The notes below the pieces were generated by a model, which was not told the DNA's origin, made no database searches, and saw nothing but the letters and a program-made list of their open reading frames with translations. Below are positions 43,787-52,000 of a DNA stretch of 64,000 nt, piece after piece. The translations under genes were made by a program, and so were the position numbers. The number at the start of each line of letters is the position of its first letter. Position 1 is the first letter of the stretch. Origin of the DNA: Cutibacterium equinum (GTDB lineage Bacteria > Actinomycetota > Actinomycetes > Propionibacteriales > Propionibacteriaceae); contig NZ_CP115668.1 of the NCBI RefSeq assembly GCF_028021195.1, positions 2,294,001-2,358,000 of the forward strand. Reading direction: 5' to 3'.

Positions 43787-44305
43787 TCAGTCGCCGTTCT
43801 CGGTGGACTCCACATCGCGAGAGCCGAGCTCAGCATCCAAGCGGAGCAGGCCAGAGCCGTCATCATCGATGAGCTGGATCCGGCCGATGATGTCGCTGAC
43901 GGTCGACTCCTCCTCGATCTGCTCGTCGATGAACCAATGGAGGAGCGGAATCGCGTCAATGTCACCAGCTGAGGTGCAGGAGCGGTACAGCTGACGGATG
44001 GCCTCGGAGACCTTTTCCTCATGGGCAAGGGCTGCCTGGAAGATCTCGAGCGGGGACAGGCCGGGCTCGATCTCGGGGGCCTTGATCGTTCCGATACGGG
44101 GGTGACTTCCGCGATCGAGAACGTGGTCGATGAACTTGTTGGCGTGCACGATCTCTTCGTCCGCCTGGTGGCGCAACCACGCGGCCATGCCAGAAAGATC
44201 CTGAGCATCGGCCTCGATGGCCAGCTGACGATACGTCATGTCAGCGGTCAGTTCGAGGGTGATTTGATCGTTGAAAGCTTGGACGATGTCATCGGACATT
44301 TTCAT
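43787..44305 (-). CDS. Ferritin
   Basis: A 172-residue four-helix iron-storage protein. Ferroxidase ligands are seen as ELTADMTYRQLAIEA (first Glu), MAAWLRHQADEEIVHANKF (Glu/His pair) and LLHWFIDEQIEEE (later Glu and Gln). There is no conserved heme Met, so a ferritin (FtnA-like) is more likely than a heme bacterioferritin. The C-terminal tail after residue 145 is acidic. Start at 44305; the ATG two codons later is possible. It adds iron storage to the transport and siderophore genes nearby. Confidence 0.9.
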   Translation of the reverse strand: MKMSDDIVQAFNDQITLELTADMTYRQLAIEADAQDLSGMAAWLRHQADEEIVHANKFIDHVLDRGSHPRIGTIKAPEIEPGLSPLEIFQAALAHEEKVSEAIRQLYRSCTSAGDIDAIPLLHWFIDEQIEEESTVSDIIGRIQLIDDDGSGLLRLDAELGSRDVESTENGD

Positions 44306-44455
44306 ACCTCGAGCCTACGAGGGGGATCCAAACGGTCTGGCTTGACCAATAACGCCGCCCCAGGGAGCTGGTCATCACCGCTGTGACCCTCCCCTGCCCG
44401 CGGTGACAGTTTTCGCCGCGCCCCAGGTGCCGCGTGGCCTGGCCACGGTGATGAT

Positions 44456-45169
44456 TCACTCCTCGTGATGATTTCCGCCGCCGGGTCCAGACCACAGGAC
44501 CTGCGTGTGACCGTCCCCGACGCACCAGACGGAAATCCCCATCACACCGACCTCCAGTGGCACGACATCTGCCAGGATCTCGACGGCACGCCCCTGTAAC
44601 GCAGGCGGAACCTGATAACCCATCGTGACGTGGGGATTCCACCACCGTGGGCCGTAGTAGTTGAAGGTCGTGACACCAACCTCAGCCAGCCGGCGGTGCA
44701 GCACCTCGTGGGGCCTGCACAGCACGTCCAGGGCCTCCGAAGTGCGAAAAACATCATCCGGGCTCAAGGAGGAGCATGATTCGACACCCCCACCCCGCGA
44801 GGTGTCAGAAATCGTCATGGGGTCGGAGGCAGCGGGTTTGACGGCAACCCCAGGGCGGGTGGGGTCGTGAGAACGGCGGGTGGGGTCGTGAGGACACAGG
44901 GCCACCACACCGTCAGAATTCGGCAACCGACACGATGTCGTCAGTGTCACTCGCTCCGGCCACCCAACGTCGACGAGATCAGAGTCAATCCCGTCCATGG
45001 TCGACACCGCCGCCACTGTGATGTGGGCCGGCTCGTGCAGCACCGGGACTCCGGCTGCCATGAGCCGGTTCCGCGCGTCGCGAAGAACCTGTTGGGATTC
45101 GTCGTTGAGGGTGAGCGACAACGTGTGCGTGAACACAACTCCGGGCTGCCACTCACTGTCTTGTGTCAC
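44456..45169 (-). CDS. 2H phosphoesterase superfamily protein (2'-5' RNA ligase-like)
   Basis: A 237-residue protein with two HxT-type motifs, HITVAAV (about residue 49) and HVTMGY (about residue 180), the catalytic pair of 2H phosphoesterases. The stretch between (residues 90-135) is low in structure and holds a duplicated PHDPTRR / SHDPTRP unit encoded by a 21-bp repeat near 44855-44895. Members cleave or join 2'-5' or cyclic phosphodiesters. The substrate is unknown. It is divergent from the MHS transporter. Confidence 0.8.
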   Translation of the reverse strand: MTQDSEWQPGVVFTHTLSLTLNDESQQVLRDARNRLMAAGVPVLHEPAHITVAAVSTMDGIDSDLVDVGWPERVTLTTSCRLPNSDGVVALCPHDPTRRSHDPTRPGVAVKPAASDPMTISDTSRGGGVESCSSLSPDDVFRTSEALDVLCRPHEVLHRRLAEVGVTTFNYYGPRWWNPHVTMGYQVPPALQGRAVEILADVVPLEVGVMGISVWCVGDGHTQVLWSGPGGGNHHEE

Positions 45170-45267
45170 GACTCACCCCACTGTTGCCAACAATTTGTGA
45201 AAGATGTCACACTCGTCGGCTTCAATGCGGCATACTTCCAATGTCGATGCCAAAGGAGGCGCCAACG

Positions 45268-46635
45268 GTGGCAAGTGAAACACAACTGGTCCGTGAAGAG
45301 CATAGTCTCGGGCGGGCTGCACTCAACACTCTCAAAGGGTGCCTGGGAAACCTCGTCGAATGGTACGACGTCTACACGTACACGGTCTTCGCAACCTACT
45401 TCCAGAACCAGTTCTTCAGCCCTGAGGACAAGAACTCGCGCATTTACGTCTACGCGGTGTTCGCCATCACGTTCCTCATGCGTCCGCTGGGCTCCTGGTT
45501 CTTCGGACGCTGGGCTGACCGGCACGGACGTCGCTCCGCCCTCACCTTCTCAGTTCTGGTGATGGCCTTCGCCTCGTTGGTTGTGGCGATCCTTCCGTCT
45601 CGCGACCAGATTGGTATGTGGGCCGCCGTGCTCCTCATCATCTGCCGCATTGTCCAAGGATTCGCCACCGGTGGCGAATACGGCACCTCGGCGACCTACA
45701 TGTCGGAGGCAGCGGTTCGTCATCGTCGCGGCTTCCTGTCCTCCTTCCAGTACGTCACCTTGGTTGGTGGCCAGGTCATTGCCCAGGCTGTCCTGCTCAT
45801 CGAGACGGCCACGCTGACCCACGATCAGATCGCCACCTGGGGTTGGCGTGTCGCCTTCGGCATCGGTGGCCTCGCGGCAGTCATCGTGCTGTGGATGCGA
45901 CGCACCATGGACGAATCCCTCACCGAGGAGCATCTGGAAGACATCCGCGCCGGTCTGGACCGCGACTCCGGCACCATGCGCAGCCTGTTGGTCGACCACT
46001 GGCATCCCCTGCTGCTGGTCTTCCTCATCACCATGGGCGGCACCGTCTGCTTCTACACCTACTCGGTGAACGCCCCGGCCATTGTGAAATCCACCTTCAA
46101 GGAGCAGGCGATGACGGCGACCGCCGTCAACCTCATCGCCTTGATCTGCCTCATGTGTTTGCAGCCAATCGGAGGTCTCATTTCCGACAAGATCGGCCGC
46201 AAACCGCTACTGGTCTTCTTCGGCGTGGCCGCCACCTGCTACACGTGGGTCCTCATCACCTTCCTCCCGAAGGCCACCAACCCCTTCGGCGCCTTTGGCC
46301 TGCTGCTCATCGGCTACATCATCCTGACCGGCTACACCTCGATCAACGCCTTGGTGAAGTCAGAGCTCTTCCCAGCCAAGATCCGTGCGCTCGGCGTCGG
46401 TGTCGGCTACAGCCTCGCCAACTCCTGCTTCGGCGGCACTGCCCCGGTCATCTACGAGGCCTTCAAGGAGCATGACAAGGTGACGTGGTTCATCGTCTAC
46501 GTGACGACCCTGACCTTCATTTCCACCTTGGTCTACATCTTCGGCTTGAAGAACAAGACGGCTACCCACCTCGATCACGAGCAGGGGCACGCCTGGGCTC
46601 ACAACGAGGGAACTCCCCCGCCAACCACACGCTGA
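45268..46635 (+). CDS. MFS metabolite:H+ symporter (MHS family)
   Basis: A 455-residue transporter with 12 hydrophobic segments. It has GNLVEWYDVYTYTVFATYF at the first helix (the MHS signature around EWYD), the loop 2-3 motif GRWADRHGRRSALTFSV and the loop 8-9 copy GLISDKIGRKPLLVFFG. MHS proteins import carboxylates such as alpha-ketoglutarate, proline/betaine or shikimate. The acid residues favour a dicarboxylate, but no neighbour confirms this. I chose the GTG at 45268, eight bases after AAAGGAGG; upstream ATGs at 45241 and 45247 run into that site. Confidence 0.85.
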   Translation: MASETQLVREEHSLGRAALNTLKGCLGNLVEWYDVYTYTVFATYFQNQFFSPEDKNSRIYVYAVFAITFLMRPLGSWFFGRWADRHGRRSALTFSVLVMAFASLVVAILPSRDQIGMWAAVLLIICRIVQGFATGGEYGTSATYMSEAAVRHRRGFLSSFQYVTLVGGQVIAQAVLLIETATLTHDQIATWGWRVAFGIGGLAAVIVLWMRRTMDESLTEEHLEDIRAGLDRDSGTMRSLLVDHWHPLLLVFLITMGGTVCFYTYSVNAPAIVKSTFKEQAMTATAVNLIALICLMCLQPIGGLISDKIGRKPLLVFFGVAATCYTWVLITFLPKATNPFGAFGLLLIGYIILTGYTSINALVKSELFPAKIRALGVGVGYSLANSCFGGTAPVIYEAFKEHDKVTWFIVYVTTLTFISTLVYIFGLKNKTATHLDHEQGHAWAHNEGTPPPTTR

Positions 46636-46721
46636 TGTCTCCGCAAGCCATCCAGTGACCCCATGCGGGCGCACAATGGAATCACGCTTCGTCATGACTT
46701 TCGCCGGTGGTGACGTAACAC

Positions 46722-46751
46722 AGGGAGGGCACCCATCTGGGTGCCCTCCCT
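46722..46751. terminator. Bidirectional terminator between MHS gene and rplI
   Basis: A perfect stem AGGGAGGGCACCCA/TGGGTGCCCTCCCT between convergent genes, 21 bases from the rplI stop on the minus strand. Confidence 0.85.
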
Positions 46752-46772
46752 CATGTCTGCGTCTACGTCAGA

Positions 46773-47222
46773 TCAGGCGGCGGGAACAGTCTCCACCGTG
46801 ACGTGACCCTTGATGGCGTCATGCAGCTTGACGCCGACGGTGTGCTTGCCGATGGTCTTGATCGGCTTGTTGATCTCGATGGTCCGCTTGTCGAGGGCGG
46901 GACCACCAGCCTTCTTGACGGCAAGGGCGATGTCGCCGGGGGTGACGGCACCGAACAGACGACCGTTCTCGCCAGCCTGGACGGTCACCTGGACGACCAG
47001 GTGCTCCAGCTGCGAGCGGATCTGCTCGGCCTCCTCCTTGGACTTGATCTCCTTGGCGTCGCGGGCGCGAGTGATGTCCTTGATCTGGGCCTCAGCACCG
47101 CGCGTCCACTTGATGGCGTAATTCTGCGGCAGCAGGTAGTTACGGCCGTAGCCGTCCTTGACCTCAACGATGTCGCCGGGGACACCGAGCTTGGCCACCG
47201 GGGCAGTGAGAATGAGCTTCAT
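46773..47222 (-). CDS. rplI: 50S ribosomal protein L9
   Basis: A 149-residue protein. The N-terminal domain opens MKLILTAPVAKLGVPGDIVE and has VKDGYGRNYLLPQNYA (the L9 signature). A long connecting helix (RAKE-type sequence at 50-75) leads to the C-terminal domain with NGRLFGAVTPGDIA. It is the last gene of the rpsF-ssb-rpsR-rplI operon and has its own AGAAGGGAGAAGG site. Confidence 0.97.
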   Translation of the reverse strand: MKLILTAPVAKLGVPGDIVEVKDGYGRNYLLPQNYAIKWTRGAEAQIKDITRARDAKEIKSKEEAEQIRSQLEHLVVQVTVQAGENGRLFGAVTPGDIALAVKKAGGPALDKRTIEINKPIKTIGKHTVGVKLHDAIKGHVTVETVPAA

Positions 47223-47236
47223 GTCCTTCTCCCTTC

Positions 47237-47476
47237 TCAGCGAGCCGTCGAGGCGTACGGGAGCAGTGCGAGCTCGCGAGCATTCTTGATCGCGATGGCG
47301 ACCTTGCGCTGGTCCTGGACCGACAGCCCGGTGACGCGACGAGCGCGGATCTTGCCTCGCTCAGAGATAAACTTGCGCAGCAGGGCGGTGTCCTTGTAGT
47401 CGACCGCGCCGATGTGCACGGTCTTGACGGGAACGACCTTCTTCTTGTTCACAGACTTGCGCTGTGGACCGGCCAT
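47237..47476 (-). CDS. rpsR: 30S ribosomal protein S18
   Basis: A 79-residue S18. [20 protein letters not shown] and [20 protein letters not shown] are the core segments. The N-terminus is basic ([11 protein letters not shown]). No Cys-rich CXXC zinc motif is present, so this is the zinc-independent (C-) form. Fourteen bases separate it from rplI. Confidence 0.97.
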   Translation of the reverse strand: MAGPQRKSVNKKKVVPVKTVHIGAVDYKDTALLRKFISERGKIRARRVTGLSVQDQRKVAIAIKNARELALLPYASTAR

Positions 47477-47621
47477 TGTGGTGCTCTCCTTCGTGTGAAA
47501 GCCCGGCTCTCGCCGGAATGTGCCTTGTCCGTGGCCCCACGTGGGGCGCCGAACCTGATGTTTCTTCTATTGATGACGCCGATAGTCGCTGGATCGGGCC
47601 TACCGATCACAGACCTACCGA

Positions 47622-48212
47622 TCAGAACGGGGGTTCGTCGGTCTGGGCCGAGGCCCAGGGGTCGACTCCCCCGCCACGATTGGCGTCACCATTGTTGTAG
47701 GACCCTTGGTTACCGGAATCTGAGCCCCAGTTACCACCCTGGCCACCATTGCCGCCGGACCAGCCGCCCTGGCCACCACCGGAGTTTCCGCCCCAGTTGC
47801 CGCCCTGACCGCCGCCGCCATTGCCACCCCAGTTGCCTCCGCCGGAGGACTGGCTGCGAGTCACCTTGGCTGAGGCGAACCTCAGCGACGGACCCACCTC
47901 AGCCACGTCAATCTCGTAGGAGGTGCGTCTGTTGCCGTCCCGATCCTCGTACGAGCGAGCCTTGAGGTTGCCCGACACGATGACACGCATGCCCTTGGAC
48001 AGGGACTCGGCGACATTCTCGGCGAACTGACGCCACACCGAGCAATTGAGGAACATAGCCTCACCGTCGCGCCACTCGTTGGTCTGTTTGTCGAAAGTCC
48101 GCGGGGTCGATGCCACCGTGAAATTCGCGACAGGCACCCCATTAGGGGTGAAGCGCAGATCAGGATCGGCAGTCAGGTTGCCAATCACCGTGATGGGTGT
48201 TTCGCCAGCCAT
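47622..48212 (-). CDS. ssb: Single-stranded DNA-binding protein
   Basis: A 196-residue SSB. The OB fold fills residues 1-110 ([43 protein letters not shown]). A Gly/Asn/Gln-rich linker of about 70 residues and the acidic tip DEPPF follow; the tip binds replication and repair partners. It lies between rpsF and rpsR, as in many bacteria. The linker is encoded by a repetitive GGC/AAC stretch prone to length change. Confidence 0.96.
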   Translation of the reverse strand: MAGETPITVIGNLTADPDLRFTPNGVPVANFTVASTPRTFDKQTNEWRDGEAMFLNCSVWRQFAENVAESLSKGMRVIVSGNLKARSYEDRDGNRRTSYEIDVAEVGPSLRFASAKVTRSQSSGGGNWGGNGGGGQGGNWGGNSGGGQGGWSGGNGGQGGNWGSDSGNQGSYNNGDANRGGGVDPWASAQTDEPPF

Positions 48213-48326
48213 GTCACTCTCCGCAGTTCGGGGGTTTGCGAATCAATGGTTCCAGTGTGCCGCTCACCTCGGACAGTCTTCAGGATCACCCGAGGAACAG
48301 AGGCGAACAGCGTGGGTCCTCGACCC

Positions 48327-48617
48327 TCAGTGGGTCTCGGGACGCATGACCTTGGTGCGCATGACCTTCTCGTCGATGGCGAGAAGACGGTCCATCTCCT
48401 GGATGGTCGCGGGCTCGCAGGTCGCGTTGAGGACGACGTAGATGCCTTCGGACTTCTTCTGGATGTCGTAGGCCAGGCGGCGCTTGCCCCACACGTCGAC
48501 GTTGTCGACGGTGCCCTTCTCGTCAGTGATGACCTTCAGGTACTTCTCCATGAGGGAATCGACCTGACGCTCCTCGACGGTCGGATCAATGATGATCATG
48601 ACCTCGTACTTACGCAT
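48327..48617 (-). CDS. rpsF: 30S ribosomal protein S6
   Basis: A 96-residue S6 with the standard [20 protein letters not shown] start, [19 protein letters not shown] centre and [20 protein letters not shown]. It is the first gene of the operon. The site GAGGAGG precedes the ATG. Two hairpins lie in the leader. Confidence 0.97.
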   Translation of the reverse strand: MRKYEVMIIIDPTVEERQVDSLMEKYLKVITDEKGTVDNVDVWGKRRLAYDIQKKSEGIYVVLNATCEPATIQEMDRLLAIDEKVMRTKVMRPETH

Positions 48618-48647
48618 ACGCTGACTCCACCTCCTCTGGTCTCAGCG

Positions 48648-48708
48648 GCCACGAGTACATCCCGTGGCAGGAGGGCGAATGCCACCGATCGGGGTCTGCC
48701 CGATCGGT
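48648..48708 (-). promoter_or_regulatory. Structured leader of the rpsF operon
   Basis: Two hairpins precede rpsF on the minus strand. One has a perfect 10-bp stem ACCGATCGGG/CCCGATCGGT (48684-48693, 48699-48708) with a 5-base loop. The other has stem GCCACG/CGTGGC (48648-48653, 48663-48668), 30 bases before the start. In other bacteria an S6:S18 complex binds such a leader to control the operon. That this leader does so is inference. The rest of 48710-49083 holds the divergent promoters and no gene. Confidence 0.4.
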
Positions 48709-49083
48709 CAGCTGCCATGACAGACAGCCAATTGAGCACTATACCGGCTGGATCGTCGTTCTCCGAATCCTCAAGGTCCGTCTCGGGCCGGCTCACCTCG
48801 GACACACACGCCACCTGTGATCCCCGCATCACAGACTTCCTCAGGGTGACCTAAGTCGTTGGTAACGATTTCGTCAATTTCTTCGTCGAGGTCTCGCGCT
48901 CTGCGGGGATGATCCGACAAAGTTCTGCCAGGAGTGGTTAAAACTGCGTCTGGGGCTGCGACACATGGTCACCGTGGCTGGCATTGGTCACCGTGGCTGG
49001 TGTGCCGGATCCTCGGGCGCTCTGTCTGCCACGTGCGTGCCCGGGAGGTCCGGCCACAGTGTCAAGGAAAGACGGTCATACAT

Positions 49084-52000
49084 ATGCACACATCTCGAGG
49101 AGGAGGGCTGCTCCCAGCCATTGTTGCGCTGGCGCTGGCAGCCACTCCGGCCGCGATGGCAGCCCCAAGCCCCACACCACCGACCCCCTCTCCCACCCTC
49201 GCGACGCAGAAGCAGTCCGAGAAGGTCAAGGTCATGGTGCTGCTCAAGGGACAGCCGTCCGGACGCGGAGTTGAAAAAACCAATCTCGCCGAGCTGAGTC
49301 GCACCATCAGCGCCATTCAGGCCAAGGTCCCGATCACGGTTGACCGCCGATTTGGCCTGCTCCTCAAGGGGTTCTCGGCCTGGGTCGAGACCTCTGACAT
49401 CCCTGCTCTCGAGGCCCAGCCGGGCGTCGTCTCCGTCAAGCCGGTCCGCGCCTATCAGCCAGCCGACGAGGAAGCCAACATCGCCACCGGCGCCACCGCG
49501 GCTCGCAAGACCGGGCTCGATGGCCGAGGCACTGTCGTCTCGATCGTCGACACCGGCATCGACATCAAGCACCAGGACATGCGCCTCGACGCCGAGGGCA
49601 AGGCCAACGCCAAGCTCAAGGCCGCTGACGGATTCACCGACAAGGTGCCCTACGGCTACAACTTCGCCGACCGCAACAACAACGTCAAGGACACCACTGC
49701 ATCCCAGCACGGCATGCACGTTGCCGGCATCGTGGCTGCCAACGGTGGGGCCGACGCCGACGCCGTCGCCAATGGGCGCGTCAACGGTGCCGCTCCCCAG
49801 GCTCAGCTGCTCGCCATGAAGGTGTTCTCCAACGACCCTGCCAAATCCGGATCGGACGGCACCGGGGGCTCGGCCTACAGCGATGACATCGTCGCCGCCA
49901 TCGAGGAATCGGTGCGACGCGGGGCGGACGTCATCAACATGTCTCTCGGCTCTGCCAACGGCGTGGACTCCGCAGACCAGGGCGAAGCCCTCGCCATCGC
50001 CAACGCCCAGCAGGCTGGAGTCCAAGTCGTCGTCGCCGCCGGTAACGACGGCCTGACAACCTCCGCCCAAGGTGACGAGATCGACACCCTCGGACTCCTC
50101 GACAACGGCGCCCTCGGTAGCCCCGCCACCGCCCCGCAGGCCTGGTCGGTCGCCTCGATCAACAACGCCCACAAGATCGTCACCATCGCGAAGGCCACCT
50201 GGGAGGGCGGATCGTATGACCCCGGGTACCAGCAGCAGGCTGGCCCCGTCGACCTCGAGGCTCACAAACTGGTCGCTGCCGGCATCGGCAAGCCCGAACA
50301 GGTCCCCGCTGAGGTCAAGGGTAACTGGGCCCTCATCGAGCGCGGTGAGCTCTCCTTTGCCGACAAGGTGACCAACGCCGTCGCCAAGGGAGCAACTGGC
50401 GTCATCATCTTCAACAATGCCAGTGGCGGAAACGACATCCCGGGCATGGCCGGCATCGACAAATCCACGGTCCCGGTCGTCGGACTTGGCCACGACGACG
50501 GCCAGAAGCTCATCGACGTCATGAAGTCCGGCAAGGAGGTGTCGATCCAACTCACCAAGTCCAACAAGCTGGTCGACAACCCCGACCCGATGCTCGCCTC
50601 GAGCTTCACCTCGTGGGGAGCCACCCCGGATCTCAACTTCAAGCCTGAGATCGCCGGTGTCGGCGGGGCCGTCTACTCGACCCTCAACGACAACAAGTAC
50701 GGCGTCGAGTCGGGCACCTCGATGGCCACCCCGAACGTCGCCGGGCTGTCAGCCCTCATGCTGCAGTCGCTCAAGAAGACCAGCCCCGACCTGTCTCGGG
50801 TCGCAGCCAATTCCACCGTGCGCACCGCGATGTCGAACACCGCTGAGATCCTCACGTACTCCAACGGTGTGCCGCTGGCTCCCCGGCAGATCGGCGCTGG
50901 ACTCGCCCAAGTTGACCGCGCCGCCAAGACCCGTGTCCTGGCGACCATCGACGGCAAGCCCAACGCTGCTCTCAAGGAGATCACCTCGGCTCGCAAGGTC
51001 AACGTCGCCCTCACCAACCTCGGTGACAAGCCGCAGACCTTCACCACCAGCCAGACCTGCGTCATCAACGAGGATCACAGCGGCGACAAACCGCTGACCT
51101 CGTGCTCGACCGACGAGAAGGCTGCCTCCCAGACCAACACTGTGACGGTTCCGGCCCACGGCACTGCCAATGTGTCCTGGACCATCACCCCGAAGACCGG
51201 TAAGTCCCACTGGATCGAAGGCTGGTTCAGATTCTCGTCCACCGACCCGTCCCAGCCTGACCTGAGCCTGCCTTACATGGGCTTCGTCGGCGACTGGAAC
51301 GCCGAGAGCATCATCGACACCCCGGTCTACTCGAAGGACCCGTCACTGATGTCTCAGGTCTTCGGCGAGGAGAACCCGCACAAGACCGTGCTGGCCAGCA
51401 CGAACCTCGCCTCGACGACCATCGAGCGCGGCGTGGGAGCCAACTTCTTCTCCCCCAACGGCGACGGGATGCTCGACACCATCTTCGCCCAAACCCTGCT
51501 GCTGCGATCTGCCCAGGAGCTCAAGTTCTCCGTCGTCGATGCCAACGGCAAGACGGTGCGCGAACTTGGTTCCGATCAGGATCTGCAACACCTCCGGCTG
51601 ACCAAGCTGGCTGTCCTCAAGACCAACGCCGCCGAGAGCGATCCCGATCGCGGTTGGGACGGCAAGGTATGGGACGCCAAGAAGGCCGCCTTCGTCACTG
51701 CCCCCGAGGGCAAGTACACCTTCAAGGTGCAGGCTCGTCTGTCGCCCGACTTCGGCTGGCAGACCGTCGAGATGCCCTTCGTCCTGGACGTCACTGCGCC
51801 GAAGTTGGCCACGTCGGTGCGTCACAACTCTGACGGCACCGCGTCGGTCGTCGTCAAGGCCACTGACGCTGGCTCCGGCGCTGGTCCGGTCGCCGCTCGC
51901 GACGGCTCAGGCACGATGCTGACCCCCGACACCACCTCGGTGCCCGACGCGACCGTCTTCACCGTCTCGGACCCGGCTGCGGCCAAGTACGTGCAGGTCA

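Noticed and set aside
48988-50550. 520-codon minus-strand frame, and a second of 607 codons at 52576-54399, opposite the subtilase
   Set aside because: Both lie fully within the protease gene and have low-complexity Val/Gly/Asp-rich composition. The protease frame has catalytic motifs and a sorting signal.
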